NCBI GenBank assembly: GCA_018806985.1
Contig: JADANN010000018.1
Coordinates: 962,501 to 1,026,500 of the forward strand
Source of the DNA: Angiostrongylus vasorum
Lineage: Eukaryota > Nematoda > Chromadorea > Rhabditida > Metastrongylidae
DNA: 64,000 nt
Direction of reading: 5' to 3'
This document shows, piece after piece, positions 1 through 11,452 of the stretch (the first letter of the stretch is position 1; each line of letters starts with the position of its first letter). Position numbers and translations under genes: made by a program. The notes under the pieces are model-generated. The model ran no database searches, was not told where the DNA came from, and saw nothing but the letters and a program-made list of their open reading frames with translations.

Positions 1-310
1 TGAATTACCCAAAAGATTTTCGAATTTTCGTTGTAAGGTTATTTTGGCACTAGACCTAATAAAATCGCATATCAATATTGACCCACCAACTATTCTCGTC
101 CAAAGGCGATCCTCCAAATACAAAGCACAAAAATGTTCCTTCGTCGCACACTTCTTTATTCTGGCAAACATCTCGTTCTGCTTGCTTCGTAGTGCAGCTC
201 GAAGTAGTTCCATTTCGATGCCTCGTACTTGTTGGCTGTCCTCTAGTAGACCGCATTTCTCGTGAACTTCACGAGTGTCATCAGAGTTTCCAAGAACGCC
301 TTCGCGGTAG
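1..310 (-). pseudogene. Penelope-like element N-terminal fragment (relic)
   Basis: On the minus strand a frame reads through motifs such as LLRAALRSKQNEMFAR, then ALYLEDRLW and LQRKFENLLGNS. It is the same repeat as the plus-strand copy near 34880-35200. Its last part (FENLLGNS and the DNA beneath it) also occurs at the start of the longer PLE copy at about 39205. I therefore read it as a broken piece of the 5' coding part of the same Penelope-like family. It is cut by the window edge and has no reverse transcriptase part. The function of this N-terminal domain is not known to me. Confidence 0.55.
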
Positions 311-424
311 GAGTCATCTGTCCCGCGTCAAAACTCGACTCGATTCACAGCGTCCAGAATGTGGTTTGCGAGATTGCTACGTAAAACTACAAATTAGAAA
401 AGAAAAACTTAAAGCCCCTTAAAA

Positions 425-3340
425 AAATAGAACTTTCCTTTTGAAAGTTCTAGGAACATCTTGCTCATATTTGAAAGAGGGCGCAAAGAAAAAACTGCAA
501 TTTATCCTTCGTCAATCCTCCTCATGATAAATCGTCATGTGAGTGGGCTTTGTTCGGTCGGTTTATTAAATGTATAACACAACGATTTTCCTACTTGTAT
601 GGCAGTATAAAAGTACGTTCTGGAGTTATCGATGGCTCCCTATCAGTCGAATTCTCAAGAGATGAGCCAAGACAACTCGATCAATGCTGCTCGTAAATTT
701 CATTCTTCCAAACGGCGAATGTCACGTAAAAGGGATGCAGAAAATAAAGGTTTACTTAAACGATCTTATAGATAACATGGAACGTTGTGTACTAGCAATC
801 AAAGGTTGTTATTGTCAGTGGTGCTATTAAGGTTGGACTAGCTTTGAAAGTGATATGGACGGACATTGAAATCGTTTGCTAAGACTATAGCATTTAAGGG
901 GATTAACTTTTCTAAAAGCTTAAACGAAAAGTGTTGCGTAGGAAAACTTGGATACTTAAACTGTGTAGGGAAAATAGAAGCTTTATTAGGATCGAACTCA
1001 AAAAGATTGAAAAGCGTGATAGGTAGCCCGATGCTTGATGGAGCTTAGTGTTTTTAACTAACTAACAACCCGTATCTGGAACAATTTAATATTAATCAGG
1101 AATAGTAACTATAAGCACTTCCAACGGATACAAATCCACATTTAAAACAGTAATATAAAAAATGCATAAAACAATGTTGAATTAAAAACCTGTGATCTCT
1201 GAACATACGACTTTATCATTAAAATGACAAGATTATGAGCGGAGAAGACTGAAAGGTGGCAATGAGGAATCACTAGGTATTAAAATCTTTGTCTGTCACA
1301 TGAGGTATGAGGAAAGGGATGCTGTCATTTGTCATAAGACCCTACCATCGTAGAGTATTCGGCTGATTTGCACCAAGATTAATAGAGAACTCAGAAGAGT
1401 GATTTCGAGGTCCTCAATTATTATCACCGGTATAATCAGTAACATATTGGCTTCTTGAGACAACACACCTTGACAAAATATTGATTGGTTGAATTATCCC
1501 GGTTTCCACGATGGAGATTTCTAAGAAATCGACAGACCTCTCAGATTTTGGAAGTGGCTAGGACAGCGAAGTGGGTTCTAGCACACGTGGCCCATAATCA
1601 ACCTCCATCGGAGAGACTTTCGACTGTAGTAAAAATAGGTGTGGAAAGGTTTGGCTTGCCTTCGGGTGACTATTGATTGTGGGATCATTTCATACATTAA
1701 AAAGGCAGTTTAGTTGTAAAAACCAAAGACGGTTGAAATTTTCATTGCTTACGGAAAAGAACTCAAACTAAACTTAATTTCATCGGGATAAAACCCAGTT
1801 CATGAGAAATCAATAGTACAAGGTGTCATCGATGTCGAATTAAAACAGATGGTTTCTGTGGTTACAGAAATCATATTCTACACGTGCTTAGAGGTTTCAA
1901 TGAAACATAGTGAACTAAATTAAAGAATAACTTTAGAGAAGAAAGGCCTCGAGAGTGTGCGTCCTTTGTCAGACAGACAAAACACCATTCAACTGACGGG
2001 CCTAAAGCTACACACAACAGCCCTCTTAGTGCTATGTTATGCAACTGAGACAGTGGACAACTCGTCAACCGAGTCGAAAATTTTACGCGCCATTCGCAAA
2101 CAAAGTTAGTGGTATCTTCTTAAAAAGAAGTGGAACAAATGACGCCTAGTCGAGCAGCGCAGTTCAAGAATTCGAAAAATATTTTCGCTTCAAGATCCAT
2201 CTGAACAAGCATTCGAAGTGAAAAGTATTGGAAAATGGACCATACCAGAAGAAATACGCCTTACTAGGTGGTCGGCTAGATGGGTCAGAACACATGCATT
2301 TGTAGCCCTATTGTATTTGCGGCTGGATATAATTAATGTTGATCCCGTCGAATTCGCCGTTTACGAAATTCTCCCTCCATTTGACCACAAAGTGCAAGAG
2401 GAGTAGATAACATTCCAGGACTAGAATAACTGAACAATATGTACTGCTGAGAAAAGCCGTAGATCTGGCTGAGCAGTAATTAACTACTTTAAAGAGAAAT
2501 GAGTGAAATAAAATACCAAAAAGGAACAATAAATAACAGCATGAAGTATCCCTTCAGTGACTGTGTGCACAGGAAGTCTTATCTAACTGGATAGTTGCGA
2601 GATAAAGAAGAAGACGCCTATAGACCACTGCTGTTCTCTTTTTCGTCAATATTTAACCAAACAAATTTATTCTTAGTACTCCGCTGTCTCCAGTGTACGA
2701 GCACCAATGAAAGCAGAGCGTCCTTTAAATGCACTGTTCTCCGGATCAGCCAACTTTTGCCTTCCGCTTTTTCTTGTACTTTTTCACGATTCTAAAGTTT
2801 ATTAAGAAACCGATTTCCATTAAATACCACTATTCACTTTTTGGATTCGACCATTAGGACGCCCAACAACACAGTAACACTCTGTACAGTGGCAGAGCGA
2901 TGTAGAACTCAAAGAGTACTTTTTTATGCGCTTTTATTTCGGCTCGTTCTGACTCTAACCGAAGTTCTATAGTTTAGAACACATTGGAGTGTATAAAATA
3001 GGAAAAAAACACGGCGAATGATGTACATATCGGTGACTTATGCCACACTTCACTTCATGGTGAGGTTTTCAGGGGAGCGTTGGCGATGAAATACTCAAGG
3101 TTAGAAGTAATTCCAACATGCACGAGAGAGAATCCGAAAGTCTATGGCTATTCCAATACCGTATATTTCTGAAAAAATTCTGCCAATTCCTAAAGTGTAA
3201 TGGCAAAGGGTCTCAGTAACCACACAGAACAATGCGTTTTTGGGGACATAAAAACAGATCACATTTTTAGAGCACAATAATTTTTTGTGTTTTATCTACA
3301 ACTAGCGCGAAAATGTAGGCAATTATCTCATGTAGAGCGG
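425..3340. other. No recognisable gene or repeat
   Basis: I read this AT-rich stretch on both strands and found only short open frames without family motifs, and no copy of the repeat families used elsewhere in this annotation. It lies downstream (3') of the PLEKHD1-like gene. It could hold untranslated sequence or exons too short to recognise. Confidence 0.4.
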
Positions 3341-3343
3341 CCA

Positions 3344-3481
3344 TCAGATCTGAATCAAAGCATTGCCGTTGACGTCCTTATCGATCTGGCCTTCCTTATC
3401 CTTCGCTGAGAATTGTCGTCGAAGCGATGAACGCATGTTACGCTTCGAGCGACGGATGGATCTGAACTTATTTTCGTCAAG
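3344..3481 (-). CDS. Candidate terminal exon, basic C-terminal tail
   Basis: The minus strand is open from 3481 to a TGA at 3344-3346. It encodes a strongly basic segment (FRSIRRSKRNMRSSLRRQF) followed by an acidic-polar end and the stop codon. The frame begins just after an AG preceded by a pyrimidine-containing stretch. Codon choice looks coding (CGT, AAG, GAC, AAC). It lies downstream of the last certain exon of the PLEKHD1-like gene on the same strand, and vertebrate PLEKHD1 also has a basic segment after the coiled coil. The splice phase does not match exon 12 directly, so at least one more exon would be needed between them. It could instead be the end of an unrelated gene. Confidence 0.35.
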   Translation of the reverse strand, partial: LDENKFRSIRRSKRNMRSSLRRQFSAKDKEGQIDKDVNGNALIQI

Positions 3482-3639
3482 CTTTCAAGAAATAAGCTTC
3501 CTATGAAGTTCTAGCACATCAAGGAAAAAATCGTGAGAAGAGTAAAAGTACATGGTTAAGCAACAGCATCGCTGATCATCAACAGTTAAGATAAGGAGCA
3601 TCGTGCCGTAACAATTACGAGGTTATAATTACTGCATTC

Positions 3640-3975
3640 ATTCATTCACAATAGCTGACACTCAGGCGATCTCGCCTCCTTCAGAGCCTCGAAAAATCAA
3701 ATTGAAACCCAATCCATTAGGCCAAATACTTTTTCCAAGCAGATAAAACTTAACACATAAATTTTTTACACGTGTAAGAATGATGCGCTAAGTCTTACCT
3801 GCTGAGGTTATGGAAGTGTTTGGATGAACGAATTGCGTGTCAATCTGACCCTTCCATGCTCTGAAGAAGGCGCAGCCGCCGAAACATCGGCTATTGTGGG
3901 TTAATAAATGCTGCAGTAACAATCTGGTGTTTGCTCATCAAGAAAACAGTGAATTATTGATGGATGCTGAGCTTT
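3640..3975. mobile_element. Foldback element of two inverted PLE termini
   Basis: The left arm (minus sense, about 3655-3715) and the right arm (plus sense, about 3840-3900) are inverted versions of the Penelope-like terminal motif. They are separated by about 120 bases resembling the sequence next to the PLE pair (a gcc-aaacgctt like stretch). The right arm continues into the typical tail ending near a ctgaattattgatggatgc-like sequence. It has no coding capacity. The right arm holds a good hammerhead-like core and the left one is degraded. Confidence 0.5.
3851..3895 (+). ncRNA. Hammerhead-ribozyme-like core
   Basis: CTGAAGA at 3861-3867 fits the CUGANGA box. It is followed by one A, a 4-bp stem GGCG/CGCC with loop CAGC, then GAAAC (3881-3885) and ATC as possible cleavage triplet. 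A few bases before the box (GCT) can pair with those after the triplet (GGC) to begin helix I. The order of parts matches hammerhead motifs known in Penelope-like elements. The extra A before stem II and the very short helix III leave activity uncertain. Confidence 0.5.
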
Positions 3976-4684
3976 AAAAGGAAGTCGTCCTAGAAAAGTG
4001 CTAGAACGTTTTTCAGCCTAATCTGGGCAGCTAGTTATGCGTCTACTGTTTTTAATTAATCGTTGTGGACGTACAGTCGTGGTACTTTCCTAAGAATTTC
4101 TCACTTTTCCTTCACTGTATGGATGAAATTTCGAAAGAACTGCAAGAGAAACTTTTCTTATAAAGTGACTTTCATTTGACCTCGGTATGAATAGCTAATG
4201 CATTTTTTCTGTTGGATCTAACGTGGGGGTTGCTATGAAAGTTGCTATGAAGTTCTATTCGGCTAAACCTTTCCAGCCGAGTAGAAGCTTCATGAGAACC
4301 TCACCATAACTTATGGCTTAAAACAAATGTGTTATTTATTATCACTGTTTATTACATTAGCCGAGATCACATGCTGTGGGGATCCCAGCATTTCTTGCAA
4401 ACGATTGTTTCCTTGGTTTCACCATTCGAGAAGGTCTTCAAACTTTTTTTCGTGTGGCTCTGGTCGTTGCAGGGAGATTTTTTCTCCTTTCGTTACGAAT
4501 GTCGTGGACTGCTGGTGGACTCGATTCTCCATGGAATTCTGGGATAACAGCGCGACGACGTTCCAAAATGGGTTAGAGGAAATGAGCTTGACCCACATAA
4601 GTTTGGCAGCAATTTCCGACCCCCGAAGGAATGGGGAACTTTGTGCGCTCGAGGCAAAGTCCAAGGATCATCGGTGTGGGTTCA

Positions 4685-4870
4685 GCCGTCCGCTTAACAA
4701 TTTGAACCACCTGGTAGAAGAACTCGGTGTGCGTTACTCAGCTGTTTCGCAATATTTGGACAAATTGGGGAGTCAAAGAGACTCGAACGGATGCCGAACA
4801 TGAATGACAGTTAAAGAAATAGTTGTTTTGGGGCACGGCAGAAATGTTTAGATTCCAATAGCTCTTTGTT
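4685..4870 (+). pseudogene. mariner transposase HTH fragment (relic)
   Basis: A frame reads HLVEELGVRYSAVSQYLDKLG, which matches the second helix-turn-helix of mariner-type transposases. After LG the similarity moves to the next frame (KRLERMPNMND, compare the family's K-LDKWVPHELN). That implies a frameshift just after the helix. No DDD/DDE catalytic part is left. The longer open frame around it (from 4327) is chance upstream of the helix. It is a decayed transposon piece without function. Confidence 0.45.
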
Positions 4871-5224
4871 TCGATATTTTGTGCTGAAATATGCCACTTC
4901 AAATATACAGGTTAAAATCGCGCATTAGCTCCTGAAAACAGTAGTAATTGCATATGACCACCGCTGAGTCCACTGCCTGACGCTACTCCATGGCCTACGC
5001 TACCTGTGACAAGCAGACATGACAGCATTCTGGGCTTGTTCAAATACTAGAGAACAGAAACCGTGCTGATGATTAACAGTTGATCTCTCTCAAATTCTTC
5101 GCTATTTGCTTCACGTCTTCTCTCTCAGCTCCAAAGAGAGAGCACTGCGATGCCTCCTTGAGCGTGAGCGAACAATACACAGTTATGGTATAGCACTAGT
5201 ACGACAGCATTAATAACTACTAAC

Positions 5225-5615
5225 AATACTAATAGTATCTGTATGTATGTTCTTACGAACCGCCTTCTTTAGCCGACGCGAGGTTGGTGTAGATGGTTTT
5301 ATTGTTGTTGCCATCTTTGTTCAGCAATGGCTGACGTTTCTGCGACTTCGCCTTCCTCAGATCCTTGGCGTTAGGCCACCCGTTTGTTGTTCACGGGGGA
5401 TGAACATCACAACACACGTGTGGTCCAGTGGCAAGGCTTTGAGGAAGGCGAAGTCGCTGAAACCTTGTTGAATAGCCGTTGTTGAACAAAGACAGTAACA
5501 ATAATAAGAACATCTATACGAACCCAGCCTGGGCTAAAGAAGGCGGTTCGTAAGAACATATACACAGATATATCGATTATTATGTCCCGGTTTACAGAAA
5601 GTCGATCTTTTGAAT
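5225..5615. mobile_element. Foldback element of two inverted PLE termini
   Basis: The arms run about 5245-5360 and 5430-5565. Sequences such as CGAACCGCCTTCTTTAG on the left recur inverted on the right, as do the ATTGTTGTT-type and GTAGATG stretches. The left arm has a minus-sense hammerhead-like core and the right arm a plus-sense, altered one (TTGAGGA). The right side ends in the PLE tail motif ending AGAAAGTCGATCTTTTGAA. The same layout is seen at 37405-37705. Confidence 0.5.
5330..5368 (-). ncRNA. Hammerhead-ribozyme-like core
   Basis: On the minus strand CTGAGGA (5354-5360) is followed by a small GCG/CGC stem and then GAAACGTC (5333-5340). Box, stem, GAAA and GUC are in hammerhead order. 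Helix I is poorly preserved, so this copy may be inactive. Confidence 0.35.
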
Positions 5616-5634
5616 ACTAATAGTACTTGCAATG

Positions 5635-5830
5635 TTTAATCTTTATTTGCCACTTACTATTCTTCCGGGGTACGTTACCATGTGAAATACGATCACAATG
5701 GTGATGAGATAATTTCGGAACCTCAAGTGAGCTTCGAATAAGCTATGACCCTGCCGGGACGTTCACGTGTTCCCCCCCTTCAGCACCGATGCCATAGCCT
5801 TGCTCTATCTTAGCCACTTTTTGGTAAATA
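5635..5830 (-). repeat. SINE family 1, diverged copy
   Basis: The minus strand shows the family's head, a degraded middle, and the 3' end with a CACATGGTAACG-like sequence before an AATAG-AAGTGGCAAATAAA tail. The tail corresponds to the GAATAGGCAGTAAATAAA end of better copies. Confidence 0.4.
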
Positions 5831-6310
5831 ATAGGAATCGTTTTGAAACAAGTATAACAAAGTTGCTTCAAATCGTTGAGTATGCTCGCTGTATTCTTTT
5901 TATACGATGAGAGAATTGCGCTACCGTTAAATAACTACTATCTATCCTTCCACATTCGCTAATCAACAGATTCTGCAAAGCTTAAGAAACAAAATTTGTC
6001 TGCTAGGACAAAAAGACGACTATCTTGTAACCCGTCTAACAATCCCTAAGGTTGCCGCTTTTTTCTTACTACGTGTATTCACAGACTCTTACCTAGCGTT
6101 GGTGAACTAACAGCACATTCCTCCTTTCGTTTCATCGTCTGGTATTCTTTAGCAAAGTGAAAGTAAAATACACCCATAAGAGTTTCTTATTCTTCCTCTT
6201 GTATTATGAGTATCGAAGGTATGTGAGTTGTTCACTGTTTAATAAATTCCTTGACAAAGGCACTTCTTTTTCAGTTCCTTGGTGTCTTTTAGATCAAATA
6301 CTCTAGAGGC

Positions 6311-9300
6311 TCACTTCCTTGCATAAATAGCTTGCCGCATGATTCCAGCACGATTAGCTTCAAGCTGGGCTTCATGCGCACATTGTTCGAAGTATTCTGC
6401 AACAAATAATATGTATGACTAAAAATGCCAAAAAAGTGTAAAATGTGTTTAAAAAATGTAGCAAATAGTTTGCCGATGACACTACGCATACTAATTGTGC
6501 ACACGTTGGTGACTGATGAGTTCGAGCATATAGTTCGTAGGCCATGTGCGGATTTCCTCCCGGTCAATGTATTCACCACAATGGATATCTATTTCACCCC
6601 GAGTTTCTCTTCATAGTTTCGCTTCTTTTTCTCGATTTCTGTCCACAGATTTGTTCTCAAAACTTCAAAAAGCCAAGTACTGATCGCAAGTAGTGCAGGG
6701 CTTTTGTCGAGAACAGTTTATTATATTTCATTGAACAACATATTAATAATTCTTGGAATCTGCTTCTAAAAAAATCTGAATGGAATTCCTCCTGGAGACT
6801 GTATTTCTCCTGGTGCGCTTTTTTCTCAGGTAGCGGAAATGACCTGCGAAGTCATCCACATAGACTAAAGTGCAACACCTTCCAGCAAAACGCAGTATAC
6901 CGTTCCACCGAGTGAATAAAGGAATCCTCTGGTCGTATCGGTTCGCTTCTAGGAATAGTACCAACGACAAAAAATCGAATTAGATATTTGCTATTTTTTA
7001 CCATTACTGGCCTCTTATGCAAGCGAAGTTCCTGTTTACACCAGATAAGTTTACTGAACTAAACAAGTCTAACATAATTGTAAAATAAGTGATTCCGTAA
7101 TGGGAAATGTTGACCAACCTCTGAGCTTATGTACATCGGGCATAATGTGTTCCTGTAGTTCCGTCATTTGAGCACCGGTCATTTTCAACGCCATTTCGAG
7201 GTGCTCTAGAGCCTTCTCTGCAGCCTAGATTAAAATACTTCAACGTCGTGTCTAGAGTCAATTTTTTAATTCGAAAACAGTTTTCGCGTAGAATTGTCGA
7301 ATTAGCACAGAAGTAGGACAGCGTCGACTAAAGTATTTTATGGCTGAAGCAGAAACAGGTGTGTCAGAAGAAAAAAATTGATCGCAACATGATAGTTCTC
7401 TTAAGAATCTTGGTTGTAGATCTTTATCACCTTCCATCTAAGAGTCTAGAAATGCGGGCATTGCACGGTGTTAACAAAAGCTTCATTGCGAGAGTAAGGT
7501 TTGAAATCTGCTGACGTCTTCCTGCATGCTAACCAGCAACCAGGAAAACAGAACGCTTCAGATTCTGGAAGAATGGAGATGAAAAACTGATCTTACATAT
7601 GTAGTAAAAGACAGCAGTCGTATTCATATAAGTCTTAAAGCGCATCATTACTTGAAGCAAGCAAAGATGAGTGTGCTTCTTTCAATTTTATAATTTATAT
7701 ATTATGTAATATATTTATATAAGAATTCCTCCCAACGGTTTACCTCCTCATCGTGGCTGGGAGGTGTTCCTGGGTGTCGGACTGCGATGTACAGCTAGCG
7801 GATTCGTTCCCCCCGGCGGGGTCTACCAAGCTGAGAAGGAGTCGGGCGTTTCCATCGGGAAGCCTAGCTAAGAGTAATCCAATAACAGGATCCACCACCG
7901 TCTTGGTATCAAAGTCGCATGGTGGTAAGTCTCCTTCTGATCCACAAGGGCTGCGATTGCCTGTCGTGGTGACGACCTAGGGCAGACTTCGGCCAGGCTG
8001 ACCTCGGGACTCCAGGGAACCACAATGGCTTAATCAGCAAATCTCCGAAAAAATAGTGATTATGCTGGGGGCCCGCACAATTAGTGATGACGGACCATTC
8101 AAGTTTAAGTAAGTTCAAGTAACAAGTAATTTTATAATTTCAAACTATGCTCGGTGGTCTTTCAGGGAATAGCAAAAAGATTAGAAGAAAATAAAATAAG
8201 TAGTGCAGTGGTATGAAAAATTGGAAACACTGTGAAGCAACTCCATGTCATCTCATTCGCTCCTTAAACTTTCATGAGTGGGACACTAATGTCTTTCTGT
8301 AGATACCGGATGAGCAGAATGATGCACAAGAATGACTTTACTCTCCCATTTCTAACAACACGTAGAGAAAGTTGCTGTTTTGAAAAGCTATTCTTGAACA
8401 TTCAGAACTGGGAATTTCCTTCACGAATGTTTTAAAGCTAGTTGCTACAAAACGTTTTTCGACAATTGTCTCAAAAGCTTTGCACAGCAGAAAAAATACT
8501 TGATATTAATTAGCATCTTTTGACCACTTAGCTGGGATTTTTTTACTATCATTTTTCACATGGTGGTTCAAGGGCGCACTTGGTGCGGTGGTAGGAAGCG
8601 CCCCGCAATACACATGGGATCGATCCCCATGTCCCAGGCCCACCAAACCTTCCATCCCTTCGGGCTCGGCAAATTGGTACCAGACTTGTCTGGGAAGACA
8701 GCAACACTGGTTCGATACATTGGCAGGCTACCGCGAGTCATTGTAAAAGCCAGGAATGCATTCAATCACCTCCAACGTGCTCAATGAAGTCGAATGTATC
8801 GCGCATCCTTTAAGGACGCCAAAAGCTGTATCCATTACTCTCTCTAATTTCCGCGCATTTCGGAAAGGGCACCATTAAGGGTTGTGGTTGACTATGTTCG
8901 AAATTTAGAGCAGTAGGCAATGGATATAGACAATTACAAAGGAGTCGCTTCATTAAATTAAAAGCTGATCATCATATGGCAACAGTCTCCCTTGATCCAG
9001 CCCAGCGAATATTTGTGTACGCCCTAACATTAATACAGAAAGAACTACTACTGTCAACTACTATTCAACAATTTCGTTCACAAAGGCGTCTCCGGGTCAG
9101 AACGACAACGAAGCAACATGACACCCTTTGGAGACTGCATGCGAATACGCACATACCATACGACGCTAGTGGAGTCGTTCTTTATTTGTCAGTGGCGATT
9201 TGAACGTAAGGATTGGCGCGAAAAAGAAAATGAATACAAAGTGGAAAAATCCACATCAGAACATCATAACGATTAGTGCGCTCGTTTTGAGAGGCTACAC

Positions 9301-9535
9301 TCCTCCAATTATTCATAGGAAACCCTTTTTCATGAAGAAATATTACAGTTGCCATTCGGGCGGAGGTATTAAACGGTAAGAATCACACAGAAACCGATTA
9401 TACACATGTGAAGGAGGAAGAACTCTATTCGACATCTATAGCATTCCAGGCTTTTGCATCAGAACAGACCACCTTCTTCTGCTTGCGAAGATTCACTTTA
9501 ATCACAGAACAGTTGTACAAAAAATGTATATTACA

Positions 9536-9579
<44 letters not shown>

Positions 9580-10956
9580 AACAACGTTGTTGAGACTTTT
9601 GCAAAACCCCGGACCGCAGTTGTCTGCGGTGGAGGACGAAGGCGCTATTACTCTTTCCGCAGGTTAACGCGTTCATCACCACACCATGAGGATCCTTCGT
9701 TTCGCCTGTCTCTCAGCTAGTTCAATCTAGTAACTACAGCTAGTAAAAAACTCTAGTAGGCAAAAAAATAGAAAGTAAAACCTTATATATGTATATTTAT
9801 ATACGGCATTAATATATTCAACTATCATTGGCGCAAAAGTGGAGGATCCAACGGAATATAACATCCTGCTGAAGGGCTTGAGAACTTGTGCCGAGAGCTG
9901 GCGGTTTTTACTTTAGTGATAAGCGAAAATGTTTATTGAGCAAAACTAATGGGCTTCTACATTAGGAACATCGAGGCGCGAGACTCTTTCTTCATTTGTT
10001 TCGTTGTTTTGTAACTATCGTTCACAAAGGTGTTGGGATTTGCATTTTCTTTCGGCTGCTGCTTGAGACTTCATAATATCCACTTTTGTTACACGTTGGT
10101 CAAACCAGCTCTTCTCTGGAACCTCGTGATTGCCGTCATAAACCGTCCCCATGTGTTCAGCATAGGTAGTCGCCAACCTGTATGGCTCGTAGGTTTTCTC
10201 ATTACTAGCGTTCTTCCACGACTGGAGAGACTCCTGTGAGTGGACAACCGCTCCGTAGAAGAACGATGAAATGCGCTATCAACACCATTTTGCACGGAGA
10301 CGGTTCAAAAGATCTTAGTTGATGACAAGAGGAAACGATTCTGGGATAGAATAACAACGCTAAATCGCAGAGAACTTTGTCGTTATTTCTTGAGTAGGAC
10401 ATTGCTTTTTTGCTTGGTCGGAAGAAAACGGGTGGGAAATAATTGTTATCCATGTGATAGAATTAATGACAGAGAAGTTCTTCAAAGAGCTCTTCCGGGT
10501 TTATGACGGAAGGATTATACATAATCCCAAGCGAACGCCACATAAAATTGGACGAATTTGCTCGCATATTTCTCAAATATTGTTCTCACATCGAGTTGCT
10601 TCAACAACAACAGCAATAGGAAGAGTAACACGTATTTTCTTTTCAGACTTCCCTGGTCTTTTTCCCTAAATAGCAATGAAAAATATAATTATCACTAGTG
10701 TAATAGGAGAAAATCTATTACCCTTCGGGAAAATATTTCAAAATGCGCTCGCAGGATTTTCAATACTATATAGAATCAACCACAATGATGCTAAGATATC
10801 TGCAAAACTCCGAACGGCAGGTGTCTGAGGTTGGAATCGAAAACGTTATCTCTTCCGGGGGCTAACGCGTTCACCATCACACTATGCGCGTCGTTCGTCT
10901 CGTCCTTCTCTCAGCTAGTTTTCTATCTACCAGTGTCATCATCAATTACCCTTTAA

Positions 10957-11046
<90 letters not shown>

Positions 11047-11399
11047 TCCAACTGTTTACCCCCTCAACGTGGCTGGGAGGTGTTCCCGAGAGTCGGGCTG
11101 CGATGTACAGCGGATAGACTCATCCCACTGGCAGGGCCTCCCACGATGAGAAGAGTTCAGCGTTTCCATCAGGAAACCTAGTTAAGAGTAAACCAATACA
11201 GGATCCACCACTGTACTGGTATCAAAGTCGCATAATGGCAAATCTCCCTCTGATCCACAGGGGGCTGCGGCTGCCTGTGGTGGTGAAGAGCTGGGGCAGA
11301 CATTGGCTAGGCTGACCTCGGGATTCCAGGGAACCACAATGGCTTAACTAGCAAATCTTCAAAAAATGGAGGTTATGCTGGTGTTCAGGTATCGAGTAA

Positions 11400-11452
<53 letters not shown>

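Noticed and set aside
4327..4803. 158-codon plus-strand frame
   Set aside because: Only its last third matches anything (mariner HTH, with a frameshift). The upstream part is chance, so I kept just the relic.
6100..6160. Possible extra PLEKHD1-like exon (YQTMKRKEECAVSSPTLG) with a GTAAGA donor
   Set aside because: The acceptor is weak and the phase required from exon 12 gives an early stop.
9425..9720. Frames containing YIYIYI runs (also at 11348-11533)
   Set aside because: They translate TA microsatellites.
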